DNA from: an uncultured Eubacteriales bacterium
GTDB taxonomy: Bacteria > Bacillota > Clostridia > Oscillospirales > CAG-272
Reading direction: 5' to 3'
Length of the DNA: 20,568 nt
NCBI GenBank assembly: GCA_934385225.1
Contig: CAKRPQ010000031.1
Location: 1-20,568, forward strand
Both the position numbers and the translations under genes were made by a program. Of this stretch, positions 6,691-13,706 are shown piece after piece; the stretch's first letter is position 1, and every line of letters begins with the position of its first letter. The notes below the pieces were generated by a model, which was given only the letters and a program-made list of their open reading frames with translations, made no database searches and was not told the origin of the DNA.

Positions 6691-8082
6691 ATGCCGAATA
6701 TGTCACCGAATAAGGTTAAAATTGAAGAACAGCTTCCGTGCGTCAGAAATAAGAATTTCGAAGAGGTCTCGCTCGGTTACACGGAAGAGCAGGCGATGGA
6801 AGAGGCGACGAGATGCCTTAAATGCAAAAACCGTCCGTGCGTCGGCGGCTGTCCCGTCGGAGTGCATATACCCGATTTCATTGCCGAGGTCGCAAAGGGA
6901 AATTTTGAAGAAGCATATAAGATAATTAAGGAAACGAACGCGCTTCCCGCGGTGTGCGGCAGAGTATGTCCGCAGGAAAATCAGTGCGAGGGCAAGTGCG
7001 TAAGAGGTATAAAGGGCGAGAGTGTAGGTATCGGACGCCTTGAACGCTTCTGCGCGGACTACCATATGAAGCATTCGGGCGATGAAAAGCAGGAATCGTC
7101 CGTAAAGGAGGATATGCCGCGCGTTGCCGTTATCGGTTCCGGTCCGTCGGGACTTTCGTGCGCGGGCGATCTTGCGAAGAAAGGTTACAGAGTGACGATA
7201 TTCGAGGCGTTCCATACTGCGGGCGGCGTGCTTCAATACGGTATCCCCGAGTTTCGTCTGCCGAAAAAGATAGTTGACCGCGAGATCGAGTCGCTCCGCG
7301 AAATGGGCGTCGAAATAAAGCTCGATATGGTCATCGGACGTGTTATGACGATAGACGAACTGTTTGAGGCGGGATATAAGGCTGTGTTTGTCGGAAGCGG
7401 CGCGGGACTTCCCGGATTTCTCGGCATAAAGGGCGAGAGCGGTTGCGGCGTTTACAGCGCGAACGAGTATCTGACGCGCGTAAACCTTATGAAGGCTTAT
7501 AAAGACGAGTACGACACGCCTATCGTAAAATCGAAAAATGTCGCCGTTGTCGGCGGAGGAAACGTCGCTATGGACGCGGCAAGATGCGCAAAACGTCTCG
7601 GCGCGGAAAACGTTTATATCGTTTATCGCCGCGGAGAGGCTGAAATGCCCGCACGCCGCGAGGAGATACATCACGCAAAGGAAGAGGAGATAATCTTCAA
7701 AACTCTTACTAACCCGTGCGAGATAACGACGGACGAGAAAGGTTTTGTCACGGGAATGATATGCGACGTTATGGAGCTGGGCGAAGCTGACGCGAGCGGA
7801 CGCCGCCGTCCCGTCGCAACGGGCGAAAAGGTGAATCTTACGGTTGATACGGTAATTGTCGCAGTCGGAACAAGCCCAAACCCGCTTATCAGAATGACGA
7901 CACCGGGGCTTGATACCACGCCGAAAGGCTGTCTTGTCACAAGCGACGGTGTTACAACGACGCGAGAGGGCATTTACGCGGGCGGAGACGCCGTAACTGG
8001 CGCGGCAACGGTAATTCTCGCAATGGGCGCGGGCAAGGAAGCAGCGGCTAAAATCGACGAATATCTGAAAGAAAACAAATAA
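6691..8082 (+). CDS. nfnB: NfnB-like flavoprotein / glutamate-synthase-small-chain-type oxidoreductase
   Basis: This 463-residue protein carries two N-terminal four-cysteine clusters. One has C42, C45, C50 and C54 (CLKCKNRPC then GGCP); the other has C89, C93, C99 and C103. They are expected to bind two [4Fe-4S] centres. A FAD-binding GSGPSG (149-154) and a second dinucleotide site GGGNVA (288-293) follow. This is the architecture of glutamate synthase small chain, and of NfnB, which holds the bifurcating FAD and the NADPH site. The tandem partner with NfnA, and the absence of a large glutamate synthase subunit, favour Nfn. The ATG at 6691 has GAGGTG seven bases upstream; an in-frame GTG at 6676 would overlap nfnA and has a worse context. 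The N-terminus MPNMSPNK fits the family. Confidence 0.88.
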   Translation: MPNMSPNKVKIEEQLPCVRNKNFEEVSLGYTEEQAMEEATRCLKCKNRPCVGGCPVGVHIPDFIAEVAKGNFEEAYKIIKETNALPAVCGRVCPQENQCEGKCVRGIKGESVGIGRLERFCADYHMKHSGDEKQESSVKEDMPRVAVIGSGPSGLSCAGDLAKKGYRVTIFEAFHTAGGVLQYGIPEFRLPKKIVDREIESLREMGVEIKLDMVIGRVMTIDELFEAGYKAVFVGSGAGLPGFLGIKGESGCGVYSANEYLTRVNLMKAYKDEYDTPIVKSKNVAVVGGGNVAMDAARCAKRLGAENVYIVYRRGEAEMPARREEIHHAKEEEIIFKTLTNPCEITTDEKGFVTGMICDVMELGEADASGRRRPVATGEKVNLTVDTVIVAVGTSPNPLIRMTTPGLDTTPKGCLVTSDGVTTTREGIYAGGDAVTGAATVILAMGAGKEAAAKIDEYLKENK

Positions 8083-8087
8083 AATTT

Positions 8088-8125
8088 GGGCTGTTAAAAA
8101 ACTCATTCAGAGTTTTTAACAGCCC
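8088..8125. terminator. Bidirectional terminator between nfnB and the haemolysin III gene
   Basis: A long hairpin: GGGCTGTTAAAAAACTC (8088-8104), loop ATTCA, then the complementary arm GAGTTTTTAACAGCCC (8110-8125), with one bulged A. On the minus strand it is followed by a T-rich stretch, and on the plus strand by a weaker one. It sits between convergent genes. Confidence 0.85.
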
Positions 8126-8133
8126 ATTACTTC

Positions 8134-8805
8134 TTAAATTACGTAGAAGAAAATGCAGAAAAACTGCAAAAGCGAACCTATGCACACAAAAATGTGAAAC
8201 ACGGAGTGAATGTATTTCGTGTTTTTCTTTTTGCCGATGCAGTAGAGGAGTGCGCCGAGAGTGTAAGCGACACCGCCGAGAATGAGGAAAAGCGAACCGC
8301 CGAAGCCGAGTCCCGCGGAGGTCGTTTTCCATGTAAAAATAACGCACCAACCCATCACGATGTAGCAGATGAGCGAAAAGACTTTAAATTTTTCAAGATT
8401 TACCGCCGTCAGCGTGATGCCGAGGGCAGCCATGCCCCAGATTATGCCGAAAATTACCCAGCCGAGGGCAGTGTTCTGCTCTCTTATAGTGCAGAGGGAG
8501 ATCGGCGTGTATGTTCCCGCGATAAGCAGATACACGGAGCAGTGGTCGATCACGCGAAATACCTTTTTCGCACGAAGCTCCGCGTGCAGACCGTGGTATA
8601 TGCTCGACATCGTGTACAGAACTATCATCATCGCACCGTAAATGCTGCACCCGACAACGCCCCATACATTGTGATGAAGCGCGGCGAATACAACACAGAG
8701 TGCCGTCACAGCGACGCCTATCCCGCCGCCGACGATGTGCGAGGTCATGTTGAATATTTCTTCGCCCCGTGTATAGGGCGGAATTTTAATGTTCTTGTTT
8801 CCCAT
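8134..8805 (-). CDS. Haemolysin III (PAQR/YqfA) family membrane protein
   Basis: This protein of about 223 residues has seven predicted membrane segments. It is recognised as haemolysin III/PAQR by the N-terminal PPYTRGEE...TSHIVGG region, the SSIYHGL motif, RVIDHCSVYLLIAGTYTP in the middle, and HSVFHIFV near the end. The conserved serine, aspartate and three histidines would form the family's metal-binding hydrolase-like site. The physiological role in bacteria is uncertain, and despite the name it is not a proven toxin. The ATG at 8805 has GGAAGG eight bases upstream. An in-frame GTG at 8814 lies inside that site and is unlikely. Upstream on the minus strand there is a TATAAT (8837-8842) without a convincing -35. 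The gene is a single transcription unit, divergent from the SDR-ABC operon. Confidence 0.9.
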   Translation of the reverse strand: MGNKNIKIPPYTRGEEIFNMTSHIVGGGIGVAVTALCVVFAALHHNVWGVVGCSIYGAMMIVLYTMSSIYHGLHAELRAKKVFRVIDHCSVYLLIAGTYTPISLCTIREQNTALGWVIFGIIWGMAALGITLTAVNLEKFKVFSLICYIVMGWCVIFTWKTTSAGLGFGGSLFLILGGVAYTLGALLYCIGKKKNTKYIHSVFHIFVCIGSLLQFFCIFFYVI

Positions 8806-8899
8806 ATTTTGCACCTTCCGAAAAAGTATTTACTATATTATAACGTGGTTTTGTAAACTACATTCTGCTTATTTGTTTATAATTTTTGAATTTTTTCGA

Positions 8900-8928
8900 T
8901 TGACAAAAACCGTAAAAAGAGGTACAAT
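8900..8928 (+). promoter_or_regulatory. Sigma-A promoter of the SDR-ABC operon
   Basis: TTGACA (8900-8905), 17 bases, TACAAT (8923-8928). The -35 is perfect and the -10 has one mismatch. It lies about 32 bases upstream of the SDR start codon. Confidence 0.75.
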
Positions 8929-8959
8929 AATAAAGTGAATTTTTTCGGGAGGTATTTTT

Positions 8960-9724
8960 ATGAAAATTGCCGTAATTACGGGTGCTTCGTCGGGAATGGG
9001 AAGGAGTTTTGTTCTCCTGCTCGATAAAAAATACGATTTTGACGAGATATGGGTCATTGCGAGACGAAAGGATCGCCTTGAAAGCCTTTCGGGCATGACG
9101 CGTGCAAAGATACGTCCGATAGCGCTTGACCTTTCAAAGAAAGAGTCGATAGATGAGTACAGGGAACTGCTCCTTGCGGAAAAGCCCGATGTCGATACGC
9201 TTGTATGCGCCGCCGGCTTCGGTCGTTTCGGAGCGTTCACGGATATTCCGCTCGAAACCGAACTCGATATGGTAGATCTGAATGTAAAGGCTCTTGTCGC
9301 CGTCACCTACGAAACTCTTAAATATATGAAGAAAGGCTCGAAAATATACGAGCTCGATTCGCTTTCCGCTTTTCAGCCCGTTCCGTATATAAACGTTTAC
9401 GGCGCGACAAAGGCATTCGTTCTCAGCTTTTCTCGTGCGCTCGGAACCGAGCTTCGCCCGCGCGGAATAAGAGTTATGGCTGTTTCACCCGGGTGGGTAA
9501 AGACCGAATTTTTCGATCACGCCGTTACCGATAATACTATTACCTATTATAATAAATATTTCACCGCCGACGAGGTCGTCATTCGCGCCATACGCGATAT
9601 GGAGCGAGGGAAAGATGTTTCCGTGTGCGGTGCGTCGGTGCGCGCGCAGGTCCGACTCACAAAGATACTGCCGCACCGCCTCGTCATGAAGATTTGGTGC
9701 CGCCAGCAGAAAAAGCCGTATTGA
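8960..9724 (+). CDS. Short-chain dehydrogenase/reductase (SDR)
   Basis: This 254-residue classical SDR has the cofactor loop TGASSGMG (7-14), CAAGFG (83-88) in place of the NNAG core, LNVKAL (107-112), candidate catalytic serines S134 and S136, and the YxxxK pair Y147/K151 in VYGATK. PGWV (177-180) follows. An NAD(P)(H)-dependent oxidoreductase of the cytoplasm is expected; the substrate cannot be predicted. The basic RR after the second strand (35-36) leans toward NADP(H), an inference. The start has GGGAGG eight bases upstream. It is the first gene of an operon, ending 13 bases before the ABC exporter. Whether it modifies the exported compound is unknown. Confidence 0.88.
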   Translation: MKIAVITGASSGMGRSFVLLLDKKYDFDEIWVIARRKDRLESLSGMTRAKIRPIALDLSKKESIDEYRELLLAEKPDVDTLVCAAGFGRFGAFTDIPLETELDMVDLNVKALVAVTYETLKYMKKGSKIYELDSLSAFQPVPYINVYGATKAFVLSFSRALGTELRPRGIRVMAVSPGWVKTEFFDHAVTDNTITYYNKYFTADEVVIRAIRDMERGKDVSVCGASVRAQVRLTKILPHRLVMKIWCRQQKKPY

Positions 9725-9737
9725 GGGGAAAAATGCT

Positions 9738-11459
9738 TTGAAACACTTACTGAAACACGCAAAAAAATACACAAAAGAATGTATATGCGGTCCCGTTTTC
9801 AAACTGCTCGAAGCGTCGTTTGAGCTATGTGTTCCTCTTGTTATGAAGCGCATAATCGACGTCGGAATAGCAAACGGCGACAGACCGTATATCATTAAAA
9901 ATGCTCTCCTTATGGTTCTTCTCGGACTTCTCGGCTTCGCCTGCACCGTTGTCGCACAGTATTTTTCGGCAAAGGCGTCTGTCGGTATCGTCGCGGGGCT
10001 TAAAAGAGAACTTATAGGGCATATTTCATCGCTTTCGCATACAGAGCTTGATACGCTCGGCTCCTCTACACTCATAACGCGAATGACGAGCGACGCGAAC
10101 CAGGTGCAGTCGGGCATAAACCTGACTCTCCGCCTCTTTATGCGTTCGCCTTTCATCGTTTTCGGCTCGGCGATAATGGCATTTACCATTGACGTAAAGG
10201 CTGCGACGACGTTTGCGGCTGTTATACCCGCTCTTTCCGTCGTTGTCTTCGGTATAATGCTTATCTGTATTCCGCTCTATAAAAAGGTTCAGTCGGGACT
10301 TGACGGCGTAATGCTCCTCTCGCGCGAAAACCTTGCGGGCGTGCGCGTTATTCGTGCTTTCAGACGCGAAGACGCCGAGATAAAGGACTTTGACGCAAGC
10401 TGCGAAAGTCTTAAAAGAGAGCAGAACCTCGTCGGACGCATATCGGCATTGATGAACCCGCTCACATATGCTCTTATAAACGTCGCGATACTTGTACTTA
10501 TATACGTCGGCGCGTTAAGGGTCGATTCGGGCGCGATCACGCAGGGTGCCGTCATTGCGCTCTATAACTATATGTCGCAGATACTTATCGAGCTTGTCAA
10601 GTTCGCTAACCTTATCATTACGATGACGAAGTCAGTTGCGTGTGAGAACAGAATGGAAAAGGTTTTTGACGTCGGTTCGTCGCTTAAAGAACTCGGAAAC
10701 GAAACTCCCGATTTCTCGTCGATAGAGATGAGGGATGTTTCGCTCACATATAAGGGTGCGTCCGCACCGTCGCTCGAACACGTCAATTTCAGAGCCGAAC
10801 GCGGTGAAACGATAGGAATTATAGGCGGTACGGGATCCGGAAAAAGCTCGCTCGTCAATCTTATACCACACTTTTATGACGCAACGGAGGGTGAAGTCCT
10901 TGTCGGCGGGAAGAACATAAATACCGTCGATACAGAGAAACTGCGCCGCCGCATAGGCGTTGTCCCGCAGAAAGCGATGCTTTTCAGAGGTACGATAAAG
11001 GATAATCTTCTCTGGGGAGATAAAAACGCGGACGATGACGCGCTTGAAGAGGCACTTGAAGCGTCGCAGTCGGCGCAGTTCGTCTCCGAAAAGAAGGACG
11101 GAATAAACGAGAGGGTCGATCAGGGCGGCAGAAACTTTTCGGGCGGTCAGAGACAGAGGCTTACCGTTGCGCGCGCGCTTGTGCGCCGTCCCGACGTATT
11201 GATCCTTGACGACAGCTCGTCCGCGCTCGATTTTGCAACCGATGCGGCAATGAGAAAGGCGATAAAAAATCTGCCGTATAAGCCGACGACATTCATCGTT
11301 TCGCAGAGAACGTCGTCTATTGCCTCGGCGGACAGGATAATCGTTCTCGACGACGGAAAACAGGTCGCCTGCGGCACGCACGAGGAACTGCTTGAAACCT
11401 GCGACGTTTACAGGGAAATTCACGAATCGCAGACGGGAAAGGAGGCGGCAAAAGCATGA
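9738..11459 (+). CDS. Heterodimeric ABC exporter half-transporter, degenerate-site subunit
   Basis: This 573-residue half-transporter has an N-terminal six-helix ABC-type membrane domain (about 1-310) and a nucleotide-binding domain. The motifs are Walker A GGTGSGKS (363-370), Q-loop Q411 and signature FSGGQ (467-471). The Walker B end is LILDD, where aspartate D492 replaces the catalytic glutamate, and the switch position is Q523 instead of histidine (VSQR). The Asp/Gln pair is the hallmark of the non-hydrolytic site subunit in heterodimeric exporters of the TM287/288 and LmrCD type. It starts at TTG 9738 with GAGGGG nine bases upstream; an ATG at 9733 is in another frame and stops after two codons. 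It overlaps the next subunit by ATGA. A multidrug or lipid substrate is likely but not shown. Confidence 0.9.
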   Translation: MKHLLKHAKKYTKECICGPVFKLLEASFELCVPLVMKRIIDVGIANGDRPYIIKNALLMVLLGLLGFACTVVAQYFSAKASVGIVAGLKRELIGHISSLSHTELDTLGSSTLITRMTSDANQVQSGINLTLRLFMRSPFIVFGSAIMAFTIDVKAATTFAAVIPALSVVVFGIMLICIPLYKKVQSGLDGVMLLSRENLAGVRVIRAFRREDAEIKDFDASCESLKREQNLVGRISALMNPLTYALINVAILVLIYVGALRVDSGAITQGAVIALYNYMSQILIELVKFANLIITMTKSVACENRMEKVFDVGSSLKELGNETPDFSSIEMRDVSLTYKGASAPSLEHVNFRAERGETIGIIGGTGSGKSSLVNLIPHFYDATEGEVLVGGKNINTVDTEKLRRRIGVVPQKAMLFRGTIKDNLLWGDKNADDDALEEALEASQSAQFVSEKKDGINERVDQGGRNFSGGQRQRLTVARALVRRPDVLILDDSSSALDFATDAAMRKAIKNLPYKPTTFIVSQRTSSIASADRIIVLDDGKQVACGTHEELLETCDVYREIHESQTGKEAAKA

Positions 11460-13222
11460 AAAAAACGCAGAATAAAAAGGGCGGAAGCACCGCCACATTG
11501 CGCGAAGTGATAAAATTTCTCGCACCGTATAAGTTTCTTACGTTGCTTTCGGTAATTTTGTCCGCAGGGTGCGTGTTCTTCACTCTCTATGTTCCCATTC
11601 TCGTCGGCGATGCGATCGACTGTATTGCCGAGAATGGAAGCGTTGATTTTGCCGCGCTCCTCCCGATACTTTACCGTGCGGGAGTATGCGTCGGAATAAC
11701 GGCGGTTCTTCAATGGATCGTCAGTACGATAAACAACAATATCACGTTCGAGGTGATAAGGGACGTCAGAAAGGCTGCGTTCGCAAAATTGCAGCAGCTG
11801 CCGCTTTCCTATCTTGATACGCACCCGTCGGGCGATATCGTCAGCCGTATGATTGCCGATGTAGATACATTCGCCGACGGTCTGCTTCTCGGCTTTACAC
11901 AGCTCTTTACGGGCGTGCTTACAATACTCGGAACACTCGTCTTTATGTTTTACCTGAGTCCCGTGATCGCAGCCGTTGTCGTCGTCATAACACCTCTTTC
12001 TCTGTTTATGGCACGGTTTGTGTCGAAACGCACGTATTCGATGTTCAGAAAGCAGTCGGAGGTGCGCGGTGAACAGACGACAATAATCGACGAGGCGATA
12101 ACGGGAGCAAAGATCGTAAAAGCGTTCGCACACGAGGACGAAATGCTCGCCGATTTTGACGAAAATAATGACAGACTCTCAAAATGCTCACTCAGTGCTA
12201 CATTTTTCTCGTCGCTCGTCAATCCCGGTACGCGTTTTGTCAACAGTGTGGTGTATGCGGCGGTAGGGTGCTTCGGCGCACTGTTTGCAACGGGACTTTT
12301 CGGTTCGGGTATGACCGTCGGAACGCTTTCGTGCTTCCTCAGCTATGCAAACCAGTACACGAAACCGTTCAATGAAATTTCGGGCGTCGTCACCGAGCTT
12401 CAAAATGCGCTTGCCTGCGCGAGACGAATATTCGATTTCATTGCCGAAACTCCCGAAGTCCCCGACAAAGCGGATTCGATCGACATCGGAACGGCACGCG
12501 GTGACGTTTCGCTTACGGACGTTGAGTTTTCGTATGTTCCCGAAAGACCGCTTATACGCGATTTCAACCTCTCGGTAAAGCAGGGACAGCGTGTTGCCAT
12601 CGTCGGTCCCACCGGCTGCGGCAAGACTACCGTAATAAATCTGCTTATGCGCTTTTATGATGTAAAAAGCGGCTCTATAAGGGTTGACGGGTGTGACTTG
12701 CGCGATATAAAACGCGCTTCGCTTCGCCGCAATTACGGCATGGTGTTGCAGGAAACATGGCTCAAAACGGGAACGGTTCGCGATAATATAAAAATGGGTC
12801 GTCCCGACGCCACGGACGAGGAAGTCGTCGAAGCCGCAAAAGCCGCGCACGCGCATAGCTTTATAAAGAGACTGCCTAACGGATACGATACAGTCATAAG
12901 CGACGACGGCGGAATTTCGCAGGGACAAAAACAGCTTCTCTGCATTGCACGCGTTATGCTTTGTCTGCCGCCGATGCTGATACTCGACGAGGCTACGTCG
13001 TCAATAGATACACGCACGGAAATGCGTATTCAGAAGGCGTTTGCGACAATGATGAAGGGCAGAACGAGTTTTATTGTCGCGCACAGACTTTCGACGATAC
13101 GCGAGGCGGATATAATTCTCGTGATGAAGGACGGCAGTATTATCGAAACGGGCAACCACGAAGAGCTTCTCGCAAGAGGAGGCTTCTACGCGAACCTGTA
13201 TAACAGCCAGTTTGCAAAATAA
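11456..13222 (+). CDS. Heterodimeric ABC exporter half-transporter, catalytic-site subunit
   Basis: This 588-residue partner has a six-helix membrane domain (about 20-325) and a nucleotide-binding domain. Walker A is GPTGCGKT (384-391), Q-loop Q432, and Walker B is LILDEATSS with catalytic E512 and switch histidine H543 (VAHR). Its signature is ISQGQ (487-491), with glutamine in place of the first glycine of LSGGQ. This altered signature would face the degenerate Walker site of the upstream subunit, while the upstream subunit's normal FSGGQ completes the active site here, so the two proteins fit as a heterodimer. Translation is coupled to the first subunit through ATGA (11456-11459). No terminator follows the stop codon; the restriction-modification cassette begins about 60 bases later. 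Confidence 0.9.
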   Translation: MKKTQNKKGGSTATLREVIKFLAPYKFLTLLSVILSAGCVFFTLYVPILVGDAIDCIAENGSVDFAALLPILYRAGVCVGITAVLQWIVSTINNNITFEVIRDVRKAAFAKLQQLPLSYLDTHPSGDIVSRMIADVDTFADGLLLGFTQLFTGVLTILGTLVFMFYLSPVIAAVVVVITPLSLFMARFVSKRTYSMFRKQSEVRGEQTTIIDEAITGAKIVKAFAHEDEMLADFDENNDRLSKCSLSATFFSSLVNPGTRFVNSVVYAAVGCFGALFATGLFGSGMTVGTLSCFLSYANQYTKPFNEISGVVTELQNALACARRIFDFIAETPEVPDKADSIDIGTARGDVSLTDVEFSYVPERPLIRDFNLSVKQGQRVAIVGPTGCGKTTVINLLMRFYDVKSGSIRVDGCDLRDIKRASLRRNYGMVLQETWLKTGTVRDNIKMGRPDATDEEVVEAAKAAHAHSFIKRLPNGYDTVISDDGGISQGQKQLLCIARVMLCLPPMLILDEATSSIDTRTEMRIQKAFATMMKGRTSFIVAHRLSTIREADIILVMKDGSIIETGNHEELLARGGFYANLYNSQFAK

Positions 13223-13283
13223 AAAAACGGTGCGGATTTTCCAAAATTATAAACGATACAGATCTTTATCGGAGGTGATTGTT

Positions 13284-13706
13284 TTGCATAAAACCAAGGA
13301 ACAAATATCATATAATATGCGACAAGTCAAATCCAAAAATACGAAAATTGAAGTAATGCTTAGAAAAGAACTTTGGTCGAGAGGGTTGCGATATAGGAAG
13401 AACTCGAAAGAGGTATTCGGAAAGCCGGATATAGTTTTTATGAGCAAAAAGACAGCTGTGTTTTGTGACAGCGAATTTTGGCACGGGTACGATTGGGATA
13501 ATAAGAAAAAAGAAATTAAAACCAATCGGGATTTTTGGATTCCTAAAATCGAAAAAAATATTTCCCGTGACAAGGAAGTTAATGAAACGCTGGAAAATTC
13601 GGGGTGGACGGTACTAAGATTTTGGGGCAATGATATAAAAAAGGATTTACAGGCGTGTGCCGATAAAATTGAGAGGACGGTAAAAGGTAAAAATGACCAA
13701 GTATAA
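13284..13706 (+). CDS. vsr: Vsr-type very short patch repair endonuclease, non-zinc variant
   Basis: From TTG 13284 this is a 140-residue protein. The TTG is preceded at eight bases by GGAGGTGATT, a near-perfect anti-16S match. Vsr features are NMRQVKSKNTKIE (11-23), with E23 matching the E. coli catalytic-region glutamate, GKPDIVF (46-52), with D49 matching the metal-binding aspartate, FWH with H67, and RDFWIPKIEKNISRD (82-96) plus GWTVLRFW. Vsr nicks DNA at T:G mismatches left by deamination of 5-methylcytosine, protecting methylated sites. Compared with E. coli Vsr, the THGCFWHHHHC segment reads CDSEFWHGYDW (61-71). The second active-site histidine is aspartate, and the zinc ligands are missing. 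The last 14 bases overlap the methyltransferase gene. It is AT-rich relative to the genes to its left. Confidence 0.85.
   Translation: MHKTKEQISYNMRQVKSKNTKIEVMLRKELWSRGLRYRKNSKEVFGKPDIVFMSKKTAVFCDSEFWHGYDWDNKKKEIKTNRDFWIPKIEKNISRDKEVNETLENSGWTVLRFWGNDIKKDLQACADKIERTVKGKNDQV

Noticed and set aside
6703..8106. A 467-codon open frame antisense to nfnB
   Set aside because: It is a shadow of a GC-biased coding gene: no Shine-Dalgarno, composition of a reversed reading frame, and no recognisable domain, while the plus-strand NfnB has full motifs.
10632..12928. Several long antisense frames across the ABC exporter genes
   Set aside because: They lack ribosome binding sites and domain similarity, and they mirror the two well-supported exporter subunits.
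13223..13283. A promoter for the vsr-methyltransferase cassette
   Set aside because: TATAAA at 13248-13253 has no -35 partner at 16-18 bases; nothing convincing could be assigned.
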